DNA of 64,000 bases from Craspedostauros australis (taxonomy: Eukaryota; Bacillariophyta; Bacillariophyceae; Mastogloiales; Achnanthaceae): positions 186,001-250,000 of the forward strand of contig JAMXDE010000005.1 in the NCBI GenBank assembly GCA_026770025.1. The letters run 5' to 3'. This document shows positions 20,797 through 32,151 of this stretch, piece by piece. The position numbers and the translations under genes were made by a program. Position 1 is the first letter of the stretch, and each line of letters opens with the position of its first letter. Under the pieces are notes generated by a model. The model did no database searches, was not told the DNA's origin, and worked only from the letters and a program-made list of their open reading frames with translations.

Positions 20797-21780
20797 GAGC
20801 ACGGAGCGGAGCAAAACTGAGTGGAGAGGTGAAGAGTAGACCAACGCATCTCTATCAGCGTGTCCCACGCACTCATCAGCCTGACATATTTGCAGCAAAG
20901 CATCCCTCACGAGCATATTTGCCTTGGCAGGAAACGAATGAAGGTGACAACGAGAGCAACGAACCCACTGCGATGTGTAGGAGCAAACGGTGCATGTCCC
21001 GCATGGGAACGCACTTGACCAGTGGGTTCGACGCATCAACTACGGCGCGCCGAAACGAAAGTTCATCGTGGACGGAGAGAGCGGGACAGATGCTCTCTTC
21101 TGATCCTCCTCATTCTGTTATCACACGCCCCATCAGCCCAATCTTTCATTTCTAACTGTAATTTAATAGTATAACACCAATACACTGCATTCATTTCAAG
21201 TGTCTTCCATGGTCTCATGTCCATTTCTATTGAAGCCTCCATCCCTCCTTTGGGCTGGTTTCACTCGTCAGCCAATCTTCGAAATGCCAACAACGTTTTC
21301 AGTCATGCCACGGAATCATCCACGAATGTTTAGGTCGACTAGGTCGACAGTATTCGCTTTAGTCTTGCCGCTGTCCGACAAACAACAACAACAACAACAT
21401 GGCGAAGAACGAGGCGACCATGGCGCTTTTCTGCGATCTGCCTTCAAAAAGGATCTTGGCGTCACGCTGGTTGAACACGACCGCCGACAACAAAACAAAC
21501 GACACCGCCAACAACAGTCACTGGCAAAGGGAGAGCGTGACGTGTTGTCATCCGGAATCTTCATCAGCAGCGCAGGCGCCGTTACCACCATCATCCATTC
21601 TGAGTGCTCGTCTTCTTCTTCTTCTGCAGGGATAGCCAGATTGGAAAAAGGACCGCGACATCAATCAAGTGACACCTCTGTTGGTACACTCAACAACCGC
21701 CCTCTCACCTCACGTTTGGTGCAGAACAGCCCCGCACAAGATCCGCACCACCGTCTGCCACTGCCACAACTGCCGCCAAG
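20797..21780. other. Intergenic region and 5' leader of SRP19
   Basis: No supported gene. It contains an AT-rich block at 21155-21185 and a (CAA)n run near 21383-21402. A 230-codon open frame that overlaps the SRP19 first exon is in another reading frame and is not credible. Confidence 0.45.
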
Positions 21781-22825
21781 ATGGGAAAGAAAGGCAACCG
21801 CGGTGTCCGCATCAAGCAGATGGGTCCCAAGGGGATGGGCAAAGGCATGCTCAACCCTCTGGAAGATCTCGCTGTGCCACCTGAGGAGATGATCCAAATG
21901 CCACCACCACCGGATCGCAGCTACCAGATCTTTTGGCCCATTCGTACGTAGTCAACTGTACTACATTGTACTGTGATTGTGCAATGGTGTACACCATGAT
22001 GTTGGAGACTCTGTGACATACTCGTACGCACGTATTCGTATGTTTGTGAGGCAATAACGAATGTTTCACGTTGTGGGATACTCCATTGCCCGTCCGTACA
22101 CTGATGATGCCCAATTCATCCAAGGCACAAGCTCACCATGCATCCGAGGGCAACTCTTCTTGTCTTGCTGCTTCTGCTACACGGATATTGATACTACAAT
22201 CACACTTACACGTTCTTACATATTCCCTTGGCCCCCTTGGTTACGCTCGCCCCATCGAACGTACATGAATCAAACGGCGACAACCGCAACAACAATCGTT
22301 ATGTATTACCATAATCATCGTTGATGGTGGTGGTGGGCAGATGAGACATTCACGATGAATCCGGAGAAGTTCATGGTGATATACCCATCGTATCTGGACG
22401 CCACAAAGACAATGAAGCAGGGACGACGGATTTCCAAGGAGGATGCGGTGGACACGCCCACCATCTCCGATATCTCGCAGGCGTTGCAGCAGCTCACCAT
22501 GCGCCACGTGATACAGCCGCACAAGGGTTACCCCAGGGACACCACCGTGCTTTGGGACAACCCGGGTCGCGTCAAGGTGGAGCTGCCCCCCATCACGGAA
22601 ATCATGAACAAGAAGATGCTGCTGAGGGAGCTCGGCAAGATCATCCCGACGCTGTCCGCGCGGAAGCAAAGGTTGGAACGGCAGGCGAAGGAGGCTGAGA
22701 TAGAGGCTGCCAAGGTGAAGGAGGAGGCCGCGAAGGAACGCCAGCTGCAGCAACAGCGGGAGAAGCAGCGCCAGCAGGCAGCGTCGACGAAATCGAACAA
22801 GAAGAAGGGAAAGAAGAGGAGGTGA
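21781..22825 (+). CDS. SRP19: Signal recognition particle 19-kDa subunit (two exons)
   Basis: Binds SRP RNA helices 6 and 8 and allows SRP54 loading in co-translational targeting to the ER. Exon 2 (22341-22825) carries the SRP19 fold: MVIYPSYLDATKTMKQGRRI, then VDTPTISDISQAL and the GRVKVEL strand. Exon 1 (21781-21943) encodes MGKKGNRGVRIKQMGPKGMG and a Met/Pro-rich linker ending in QIFWPI. Donor GTACGT at 21944 and acceptor GGGCAG before 22341 join to give FWPIHETFTMNPEKFMVIYP in phase, 215 residues in all, longer than the human protein (144). The C-terminus is a Glu/Lys/Gln-rich coiled coil with a KKKGKKRR tail, as in other SRP19 proteins but longer. The intron is 397 bases. Confidence 0.92.
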
Positions 22826-23870
22826 GACGGTATGTCGGTGCCCACCACAGTCACACAGTCACACATTTCGCGAAGGAAGGGAAGGAAGATGAGCCCAAAA
22901 CCAAAGATGCCAAACCGAATCTACTCGTGCCAGTATCCAGTATCCAGCAGTTGCAGAGATTGACTTTGATGGGATGGTGGTTCTCTCGAAGCAGCCGCTG
23001 TATCGTATCACACGGTATTCGTAATTTGACAGAATACTCGAACTCCGAAAGCACCATTCCGTACGTGGACGAGCCACGAGTCGTGCTCGTGTTAACATGG
23101 GGCAGCATGTAGAGTATTCGTACTCGCTTCGGAGCGCGGTAGAGTATCAGTAGAGGATACATCGTCGTCTGTTGCATGATAGCACTCCCGGTCGCATCAA
23201 AGAGCGCAAGAGGCCCGTGGCTTTTCGTTTCATGTGATACACCGCAGGATGGAAGCATCATACACTACCATGCTCCCATGGCCACCCTCGCAATGTGGTG
23301 GCAGTTGCGGCCCCTGGACTTGTATCTGCTAATCGTACGACTTATGGCACAGCATCAGGAGTTGGCAAGACGCCCCCTGTCCCTCCATCGCTCCATCTCT
23401 CGCATTCATTTATCATCCTGTACCTGCATGGAGCACTGCTCTCTTTGGCAAACTGTAAGGCGAAGATGCTTCGCCGCGTGGATGGTACCGCGCCATACTT
23501 GTACCTGGTGCATAGAGTACTGGGTTCGTCTTGATCTTGTTGTCACCAGCATGTCAAAGAAGGATGGCCGCCGAGCATGACAGCCAGCATCTAGCAATCG
23601 CGGCGGGGCGTCGCCGTAGACTATGAGTGCATCTCTACGAGTTAGAGTGCTCCATGTAGGCATGATGGCAATGGAGATATCTAGATTGGTTCTGAATCCC
23701 TCTTCAGAGACGGCCGCTGTCTGCGCATCGGTCGCAAGCGATAATAGAACGATGTTATAGTAGTACGCGTTGACTAAGAGCAGGGAGAGCAAGCAATAGA
23801 GTACGTGTACAAACATCCGTAGCGGAGTGGAGATTGTGTGTATAGTGATACAATGCGTTTGTTGCTAGAT
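22826..23870. other. Intergenic region between convergent genes
   Basis: 3' flanks of SRP19 and the first RING-H2 gene. No domain-bearing frame. Rich in short GAGTA/TACTC words (for example 23034-23047 and 23112-23125), as in many gaps of this window. Confidence 0.4.
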
Positions 23871-24782
23871 TTATGCCTCCATGGTTAGTCGAACTACTAC
23901 CGAACCGCACCATGCTCTGAGGGTCTTGGTCTTCTCATTGCTGGCGTTGCTACCGGAGTCCACCTTCTTCACATCATCCAATTCCGTGATCTCAGTGGTT
24001 GCGCATCCGGCGAGTGGGGCCAGCGATGAGGCGGTGGAGACCGAGGTCTCATCCAGATCCTCCTCGTTATCTCCTCCCAGCGGCATGCAGACGCTTGTGT
24101 CAAAGTGGCAGATCTGCTGCTGCTGCTGTGTCTTTGATGCGGACTGTGTGCTGGTCTCGTCGGCGTCTCCGAGTTCCGTCTGCTGCATCTTGCGGCCCTT
24201 CATTCTGTGTTCGCGACCCTCCTCGAACTCTTCGCAATCGGTTTGGAGCTCGTAGCGGCAGTTGGGGCAGGTGCATCGGTGGGCCAACCACGGGACGACG
24301 CATGTGGAATGGAACATGTGTCCGCATGGCAGGACCGTCACGACCTCAGAGGTCTGCAAGTTCTCGGAGCAGATGACGCAGGAGAGATCGTTGCAGGCGT
24401 TGTTGTCGTCGGTGTTGTCGTCGGTGGGTTCTGGTGTTGGGACCTCCTGCAGTCGCAGGTGGACGAGGTTGACGATGGCGGATGTGGATGCTGGCGGTGT
24501 TGTTCCATAGTACTCTGCGGATGCCTCCATCTCGGCGGACTCCTCGTCGGTGGACCATTCGGAGGGTGGCTGGACTGGGAAGCCCCCGTTGGTCAGCTCC
24601 TGCTGCAGGGCATCGCGATTTGGTGCGGAAGAGGAGGAGGAGGAGGAGGAGGACTCCATGATCTCTCTCTCCAGCTGCTGCAGGGAGAGACGAGCGAGCT
24701 TGCGCTGACGGCGCTTGCGGCGGTTCTCAGTTCTCAGGATCTGGAGAACGCGGATGCCATCGGAGAATGCGTCGAGAATCAT
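23871..24782 (-). CDS. RING-H2 zinc finger protein, probable E3 ubiquitin ligase (copy A)
   Basis: 303 residues. The RING-H2 signature runs CVICSENL, VLPCGHMFHSTCVVPWL and CTCPNCRYEL, with all eight zinc ligands in C3H2C3 order. The N-terminus starts MILDAFSDGIRVLQILRTEN followed by a basic RRKRRQRK stretch, a poly-Ser run and an acidic region. The C-terminus ends WCGSVVVRLTMEA. A paralogue with the same N-terminus, RING and C-terminal tail lies at 54986-56029 in the opposite orientation. E3 activity follows from the RING-H2 family; substrates are unknown. The tail after the RING (EEFEEGREHRMKGRKM) is also shared and may be part of the domain. Confidence 0.88.
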   Translation of the reverse strand: MILDAFSDGIRVLQILRTENRRKRRQRKLARLSLQQLEREIMESSSSSSSSSAPNRDALQQELTNGGFPVQPPSEWSTDEESAEMEASAEYYGTTPPASTSAIVNLVHLRLQEVPTPEPTDDNTDDNNACNDLSCVICSENLQTSEVVTVLPCGHMFHSTCVVPWLAHRCTCPNCRYELQTDCEEFEEGREHRMKGRKMQQTELGDADETSTQSASKTQQQQQICHFDTSVCMPLGGDNEEDLDETSVSTASSLAPLAGCATTEITELDDVKKVDSGSNASNEKTKTLRAWCGSVVVRLTMEA

Positions 24783-25878
24783 GTTGTTGATGTTGTTGTT
24801 TGTAGTGGTGGTTTTGTGGTGGTGCGGAGCGAGTGGGTGTTGCTGCTGATTGTTTGTGTTTGTTTTGTTGATCGGTTGGTGATTTGAATTGTCAGGTTTT
24901 CGTTTTTATGAGTGGATGAGGAGGCGAAGCGGTCCAGAGAGCTACAGACAAACAGAGCAAGACTCACAAATCAGCAACACAACAGGAGGCCAAGACAGAG
25001 GAGAAACAAACACACATGCCAGTAACGGGAAAGAGTACGCCGCTAGTACGCACATACGCGCATAGCGACAGCACCATGGAGACAGGGGTGGAGCCAATGC
25101 ACATACACCTAGTCCGAGTGCGCGCGTTCTTACCCAACGACGCGAACAAGACGCGACAACCAAGACAGAACAAGACAGGCTAAATAGAGACAAACATAAA
25201 CCATTCGCTCGAATAAGTTTGCCAGACAGCGCCCAAACATACTGTGCGAATATTCATGTGCCCATTTCGAAACTGATTTGTCCTTGTTGACATTTCTGTC
25301 GTTCCCCTAAGCCTTCTGTATGTTTAGGATGTCCGTTCACTCACCGTTCACGCATAAATGTATCCCGCATTGGCAATAAAATCAAGCAACTGAAGCACAT
25401 TCGATTTGTCAGTTCGGCGTTGTTGCGTCGACATGGCGCGACAAATTGATCCGCTCGAAGTGGAGCAATGTGTCGCGCTTGTGGATGGGGAGAATGAAAG
25501 TGCTTTCGCAAGATTCAACAGGACAAATCGTCAACAGGTGTCAACGCAGAATGCTGCACTGGATGCTCATTTGTTGGCGCCTTTCTCATCCATCAACAAA
25601 ACGCATTGGTGACCAACGCTTCGGACCAAATGCACACCAGGCCGTTTGCCTGCGGACCATGTGTATCTACTTGAACCGCGGACGCAAGAGCCGCCGACCA
25701 AGATGACGACTTTCGCAGCACCATGAGAAGCACGGATCATGCTCTCGGCATGCACTTTCATGCTTAGCTTGTGAACCTTGAATGTTCCTGCACCATGCGC
25801 ACCCTCGCTCGTCATCGTGAGCAGAGAGGAGAGAACTCGGAGTATTCACATCTGGACATGCGTGTGATGTCTGTTCAT
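24783..25878. other. 5' flank of RING copy A and left flank of a transposon
   Basis: Contains Thr/Ser-like CAACA-type low complexity before the RING start. A 60-codon frame from the ATG at 25433 (MARQIDPLEVEQCVALVDGE) is open but unrecognised and is not called as a gene. Confidence 0.4.
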
Positions 25879-26982
25879 TAGAGGCCTATCGCATTTCACA
25901 TTCACACCCCTGTGTTCATGTCACATGTGGCACTCACGTTCGGATTTCACATTGGTACTCGTGACTAGTTCGTGACCCACTCAGAAAGACGACCAACATG
26001 ACTGAATCGGCTTCTCTTCTGTAGAATAGAGTTCGAGTTTAGACTGATATGATCTGAATGCTTCGTTGCAGGTTATCGCATCACTTGTTGAGACCAAAGG
26101 ATGGTAGGATCGTTAATGGGTGGGCTCTGAGTTGTACGCAACGCACATCCCTCTTTCTCCTCTTGGGGGCTTCGTGTTGTGAGAGTTTCGCTGCCATCTC
26201 TTCTGTCTCAACTTTGCCACTAACAGAGGCCTGGTAACATATGCGCAAGCATTTTGTTCCTGGTAATTCATGGCTTGTTCGAGGCTCTGTTGCCAATATC
26301 GACGACAGAGACCTCTTGGTCACCGTATCATGGAGATGGATCAGCAGTTTGTTGTCCAATAGAAGCTCTTTACGCAGTCTACACAGAACTATTGCGATTG
26401 CATGTTGGGTTGGTTGGAGACCACCAACGACTTCCGATACGGCAGTCAGGATCTCCAAAGGATGCAAAATGCGCGTTGGTAGAAGTCCCTGGTCGTATCT
26501 GACGACACTAGTCCTCAGAGCATCAGGAACATGCCGTGGATGTTGTATCGGGTGAAGTAGGATATGAGCAAAGATTCCTCAGCTGGATCATGAAGGTGGC
26601 CTTTGATACTTGCGCGCAGATATCATATGTGAAGCTTACAGGCATATTCGACATCGTAATCGCTCTCTATCGCTCCATGCACCCCTCATTCGGAATGCTA
26701 GTTTCATCATCACTAGCATCTCAACAAAATGTCATTGTCACGACAAGGACGACTCAACATTTCTGCAAATGAAGAGAAATGATTGGCCATTCGTTTCGTT
26801 CCAACACGTGGAAGGTTGGATTGCCGGGACTGCAATGTGAAACTCAATTGTGTTTTTGGCTCCTAAAACGCAATCGAGTTTCACTTTCCGAGGGGGAAGT
26901 TCGCATGTTGCCCCTCTAAAAATGTCATTATCAGGTTATTTTGTACCGTGGGACTCCCAATGTGAAATGCGATAGGCCTCTA
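25879..26982. mobile_element. Non-autonomous TIR DNA transposon, 1104 bp
   Basis: The two ends are perfect 24-base inverted repeats starting TAGAGGCCTATCGCATTTC (25879-25902 and 26959-26982). Directly outside each end is the same pentamer TTCAT (25874-25878 and 26983-26987), the expected target-site duplication. A TA duplication nested inside is an alternative reading, which would suggest Tc1/mariner. No transposase-like frame lies between the ends, so it is probably mobilised in trans. An internal palindrome is listed separately. Perfect TIRs suggest recent activity; the superfamily cannot be assigned. Confidence 0.8.
26837..26884. repeat. Internal imperfect palindrome of the TIR element
   Basis: GTGAAACTCAATTGTGTTTTT is followed after six bases by the near-complement TAAAACGCAATCGAGTTTCAC. 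The arms match at most positions and could form a hairpin. The arm starts with the same GTGAAA/TTTCAC word found inside the terminal repeat. Confidence 0.8.
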
Positions 26983-29734
26983 TTCATTTCGTTAGGACTA
27001 AACTATCGACAAAGGCACCCTGCAGAGTACAGTACATTGGACCAACTAGGCTCCAAGTGACGCGCTCGCTCTTTGGGGCGTTCATGTTTAGATCTTGAGC
27101 ACGGACCCAAAGTTCAAACATGTTCCACATTGGTCATCACAGTCACACCCATGATCACGCCGGAACACACATGCGTTACACGTCCAACATGTTGGACCAT
27201 CACGCCTCGGACAATGCCATCATTGCATGCAACGCGATGTATTGCAATGCAATGTCATGCAATGCGATGCAATCTGTTTGGCATTCATAACGCTCGCGCC
27301 ACACCAGACACTGCTCGCGCCCGTAGTCGTACGAGATACCTGCCATGAGGCTCTTCTTTGTGGTCTGTTCCGCTTTGTGCCAAAACCAGAACACCAAGAC
27401 GAAAATGACAAAGCAACATTTACCACAGTATTTTGCTGCCTTCAACAAGGGACTGTCCGGGCCACAACCGCCGCTGCTCTCATTCAACTATCAGAAGTTC
27501 CCGCATCTGTATGAAACCACGATGGGGCATGTCGAATTGAGCTGAAGTGGTTTTCGCTGTGTCACGCATGCAAATTCGCTGAACGCTTCCCGCGACTGCC
27601 GTCAGGAAAAGTCAGCCGTGTCAGTAACGACACAAAACATGTGACGATCGTTCCACGGCATCCCACCACGGTAGAACGCCTTCCCATCGCAAGGGTCCCC
27701 ACAGCCAACCAATCTGTACGCCTATCACGCATCGGCCGTCTGTCCCATCGTCCTGCTCAATGATACTCTATGCTCTTCCTCGTTGACGCCTTCCTCTGCG
27801 AGCGTGCGTGCGTGTGCATGTGTGACTCCGAAACCTCCGGAACGAGATGCCATCAATTTGGTCGTTTGGTCGGAATGTGACGAGCGTGCTCGTATCCGTG
27901 CGGGTAGTCTGCGTCGACTCTACAAGCTATGCACAATAGTACTCGAGTGGAAAAGAGTACTCGCGCCACGCATGTGTCAGGCACAATCGTCTCTCATGAG
28001 ACGAGCCAAAGAAAGTTGGTTCCGTTCGGTTGTTGTCGCGGTCGCGAAGTGCCAAGGCATGTCACGAGTATTCCGCTGCACGAGTATCCTACCTCCTCGT
28101 GGCCAGGCCCTCTCCAGAGAGAGGGAGAGTACGAGAAGACAAGGCCCCATGGGTGAGAAACTCCATCCTCGCGTGCGCCAGCAGAGATGAGATGGTGGTC
28201 TTGGATGGTCGAGCCCGCGATAGAGTTGGATCGAAAGGCTGGCGTGTTCACCATTTGGTCAGCAGAGGACCATGGACTCCTCTACCTATGGGGGTAGAAC
28301 AAGTGTGAGGTGGGATCCCTGTGAAGTATTGACATGTCAGTGTATTGGTAGGTCTGATAAAGCAGCAGTATCCTCCAAACCTGCGATTCACTCGTACCGT
28401 ACTAGCAAAAGCACGAGAGTCCTCAAGTACTGCGTGATGTGGGAACTCCTCCCTAACTGGCAGAGTTCACACGAGTACTATTGCACAGGTATTGCACCCT
28501 TGGGGTAGCACTCACGGCGGTTTCCATAGATGGTACGCAACCTACAAGCGATCGGGGCAGAAACACTCGTACCTGTATTCGCAGCAGCAACAGCAACAGC
28601 AGCAGCAGAAAGTCAAAGAGCAGATGCATGCGTAGATGTATGGCAGAGTAGCAGTTTCGCGAGCACGAGTATCATCGATTCTCGAGTGGCACAGAGCGAG
28701 AGAGCAAGCGATGCTCGGGATACTCCCATTTGCGAAGTTTGGGAAGAAACAACCTACATCCGCACGAGCAGCCACATTCCGGAACCTCGACAATAGCCTC
28801 TTCGCCACAGATGCGGGCTGAGCTTCCGACATAGAAATGATGGGTCTCACAGGAGATATTAATGCGTTGCCGCGTGGTACCCGTGTGCCGCTCACGCCCC
28901 TATTTTGGACTGTCGGTGTCGCAAGTACCAATACGTACGAGTCTGTATCCCAGCCAGAAACTCCGCAAATGCCCGCTGGGACGATAGTCGTGGAGCCTTG
29001 GAAGGTCCGCGAGAGGCGCCAACTATCGAACAATAGAGTGATATCTTGCGCAAGGATGGATCCAAGATGCGGTCATGTTTCAGTTACGAGTGAAGAATAG
29101 TACAACCAAGAGTCGAATGCGCTTGCTGTTACACCAGTACGACCTATGCTCCTGTAAACTGCCGCACCCTTCATCCATCTTGGTCATGGTTGCCTGGCTG
29201 ACGTTGAGACTGTGAAGGTCACACCACCAGCACGTGAGTCATAGACCTACACTCTGCGAAGCCTCTTCGACGTCGCAAACATCCAGCAGCCCTTGGAATC
29301 AAGAAGTTCATCTGTGCGCTCCAGTCTCGACAGTCCATGCCTCTTCATGTCCGTTCACGATTACGTCTCCCGCCATCTCCTGCTCTTGTGCGGGACATAT
29401 CAAGGTACGATGTGACCACCTTGTGCAGTTGCAACACTTTCATGGGAGTGGGACGCCAGTATTATCCCATGCCCTTCGGCCCACTCGTACTCGCGCGAGT
29501 AGTCACCGCATTGATTCGCCAATGTTTGGGTGGAGAGAGATTGTGCTCATGTACGATTACGTGTTTGAGAACGAGTGTTGTTTCATTCTACTATATTGTG
29601 TTATGTTCCAACCATTGTCTGTGGACGCGTCGCATGTTGTGATCGGCACTATGACCGAACCAGACAGCACGCCAGCACGACGATCGTAGGCCATTCCGTC
29701 TCTCCTTTTCGTGTCCATGCTCGGTCATCTCGGA
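26983..29734. other. 2.75-kb gene-poor stretch
   Basis: No recognised gene. It contains an ATGCAATGC-type tandem at 27227-27275 and many CGAGTAC words (27935-27962, 28070-28090, 28440-28480). A short frame 27411-27548 from an internal ATG (MTKQHLPQYFAAFNKGLSGP, about 46 residues) has protein-like composition and ends TTMGHVELS; it might be an exon of an unidentified small protein, but I could not identify a partner exon. Other open frames overlap on both strands with no domain. Confidence 0.4.
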
Positions 29735-31387
29735 TCAGAATGGATTGCAGCACCGGGCCATCTTGATGAGCATGCGTGGGCATAGGATGCCGCTGATGAG
29801 GGGATCATCCTCCGATGGCCACTCGATGTTAGATGAATCGGTCCACCGACGCACGGCGGTGAACAGGTCCAAATGGAATCTGTGATCTGCAGCCATGGGA
29901 GCCTCGAGGATGGGGTCTGTGTGGGACCATCCCTCGTACGATGCGAATGTGACCCTGTCTGGCCCAAGCATGCTCCCGAGCACTTCGGCGAAGCGTCGCG
30001 ATCCTTCGTGCGGGACAGTCTTGTCGGCAGTGCCATGTCGGATTTGCACAGGTGGCAGCATGTCAGCAAGAGCAGCGTGCTGCTCGGGTGGGATGGATTG
30101 GATGAGAGCGAACGGGTCGTACTCCTGCCGTCTGTTGCCGAAGATTCGGTCCGTCAAGGTGCTGTCCAGCCCGTGCCTCATGAATGTCTTCCCCATGATT
30201 TCCAAATCGTGCGGCGCCGACAACGAAATCAAACCCCGGATCCTGTGCTTGGGACTCCACGCTTCTTCGTCGTCGACACTGGGCAACATTTCGTTGGATT
30301 GGGAGACATGGTCGATATCTTCCACGGAATTCGCTTCGTGCTCCTCTGACGATGCACTACTTGGAGTGGCGACATTCTGAGGTTTGGAATTTCTGCCTAC
30401 TCGTGCGCCATTTGTCGATGAAGAAGGTAGAGCGCACGACGTGGCAACATGGTTGCGTCTACCCAAGAGATCGATAGCGCGCCTCAAGACCATGGTGGTG
30501 GCCAGATGTCCGCCCGCGGATTGTCCAACCAGCACTATCTTCTCCTTTTCGCCACCAAACATGGCGATGTTGTCGTGCGTCCAGTTGACGGCATGCTCCA
30601 CATCGGTCACCATATCCGGTACTGTCGCCCAGGGGTAGTTCCTGTAATCGGGAATCACGACGACGATGCCCGCGGCTGTGAGGACTCTAGCGAGCAACGC
30701 CCCCCACATCTTGTACCCGATGAGCCACGCGCCGCCAGGACAGAAGACCACGACTGGCGCCAGCATCAGTGCAGAATGCTGATCAGGCTCGAGCGAATTC
30801 CTTCTTTCATCGTCGCACTCCCCCTCGAACGATTCGTCGACATGATCTTGTTCCGAGCACGTAGCAGAGGGCAACAGCGATGGCGCTGATGCTCCTGATC
30901 CTGTTGGTGCTTCCGTGCTTGCTTTCGTGCCTGCTGCTGTTGCTGTTGCAGGCGATATTGGTGATGCAGATGATGCATCCAATCGCCCCGCCTGTTCATC
31001 TGCCCTCGGTGGCCTCTGACGGCCGGCACCATCCTCCAAGTCGCCCGCCGCATTTGCATCCGTGGTTGCGCTTGAATCGGTGTTTGGCGCCCTTGTTTGG
31101 CCGCCTGCACCAAACCACGACCTTCCGCCACCCTCGGCGTTGGCGCAGTAACGTCGGTGGCCCAAAACCAACGCTGGACGATCCAGACAGTACACATCGA
31201 GAGTTTGACGACATGACACCTTGGCGTATCTGACAGATCGGCGGTGAGAAGTGACGGCGTAGAACCAAAGAAAGCGTATCCATGCGGGGATGAGGCAGAT
31301 CACGAACGCAATCAACAGCAATCCGTCCAACAGCAGACACGGAATCGTCCAGAAGATGAACTTGAGCACGCCTTTCACGCAAGACAT
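29735..31387 (-). CDS. Alpha/beta hydrolase, isoprenylcysteine methylesterase-like, membrane-anchored
   Basis: About 550 residues from the ATG at 31387 (an upstream frame extension lacks an ATG). Two hydrophobic helices near the N-terminus (VLKFIFWTIPCLLLDG and IAFVICLIPAWIRFLWF) are followed by a conserved YAKVSCRQTLDVY strand, then a Ser/Gln/Ala-rich linker. The hydrolase core has the oxyanion motif CPGGAWLIGYK, DYRNYPW, the nucleophile serine in GQSAGGH, an acid in HGTADKTVP and the histidine in GWSHTDPI. The GGAWLIGYK plus DYRNYPW pair is characteristic of plant isoprenylcysteine alpha-carbonyl methylesterase, which demethylates prenylated proteins at ER or Golgi membranes. The exact substrate is inferred from family resemblance; other carboxylesterases are possible. 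Confidence 0.8.
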   Translation of the reverse strand: MSCVKGVLKFIFWTIPCLLLDGLLLIAFVICLIPAWIRFLWFYAVTSHRRSVRYAKVSCRQTLDVYCLDRPALVLGHRRYCANAEGGGRSWFGAGGQTRAPNTDSSATTDANAAGDLEDGAGRQRPPRADEQAGRLDASSASPISPATATAAGTKASTEAPTGSGASAPSLLPSATCSEQDHVDESFEGECDDERRNSLEPDQHSALMLAPVVVFCPGGAWLIGYKMWGALLARVLTAAGIVVVIPDYRNYPWATVPDMVTDVEHAVNWTHDNIAMFGGEKEKIVLVGQSAGGHLATTMVLRRAIDLLGRRNHVATSCALPSSSTNGARVGRNSKPQNVATPSSASSEEHEANSVEDIDHVSQSNEMLPSVDDEEAWSPKHRIRGLISLSAPHDLEIMGKTFMRHGLDSTLTDRIFGNRRQEYDPFALIQSIPPEQHAALADMLPPVQIRHGTADKTVPHEGSRRFAEVLGSMLGPDRVTFASYEGWSHTDPILEAPMAADHRFHLDLFTAVRRWTDSSNIEWPSEDDPLISGILCPRMLIKMARCCNPF

Positions 31388-32151
31388 CGTGGCAAGATCC
31401 AAATTGCCTCTTTGTCTCGCTTCTTCGTTGTGGTTGATCCAACTCTCTGTGATGACATGGTGATTGTGTGCAGGTGGCCACCTCCAACCCACGATGTCTT
31501 TCGGTGTGATGTTGTGTCCTCTTGCTCGTTGCTCATCGCGTGATTGTTGGTGGCAACTTTGATGTGCGTTGACGCCTCCACGACTGGACTCGTTGGATCA
31601 AACTGAAGAGAGCAATGTTTGAGAACAAGCGAATATTGCGGGATAAGCGGTATAATATATGTTTATTGTTAAAATTAGTGAACAGACATCCATCGAAGGT
31701 GTCTGTCATCACAACAGACAGTCTTGTCTTTGACTGTTCATGCTCGTCAACAATCAGCATTGGATTTGCCTGTCTGTCTGTCTGTCTCCAAGAAACAATC
31801 GTGCGTTGGACTGTGCCTGTCTGTCTCCAAGAAACAATCGTGTGAATGTCTGTGTTGTAGTCGTACTTCTTCGTTTTCGGTCGACGGCCAGTCCATGAGC
31901 CTGGATTTTATTCAGCGAGCACACACAACAGCCAACAAACGCAACAGACATCGAAAGATCTTCCAGAGCATGATGGCGCACATCCTGAAGACCAAGGCGG
32001 CAAATGAACACAGAAGCCCTCGACGATACCATACCATACCATATCATACGACAACCATCATAGAATACTTGCAAGACCACTTCTGTCCACGTTCAACGTC
32101 CACGTCGAAAAGCGATACATCCACGCTCGGTTGACACGAAGAGAGAGGAAG
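31388..32151. other. Divergent intergenic region with short tandem repeats
   Basis: Lies between the start codons of the hydrolase and the CX9C-protein gene. It contains a (CTGT)n tract and a duplicated block of about 30 bases, GCCTGTCTGTCTCCAAGAAA plus CAATCGTG (around 31768-31842), and an ATACC run at 32027-32052. Confidence 0.5.
31768..31842. repeat. Direct duplication with (CTGT)n tract
   Basis: TGTCTGTCTCCAAGAAACAA and the following TCGTG occur twice, separated by about 16 bases. Read directly from the sequence. Confidence 0.9.

Noticed and set aside
21200-21892. 230-codon frame overlapping SRP19 exon 1
   Set aside because: Different reading frame from the recognised SRP19 N-terminus.
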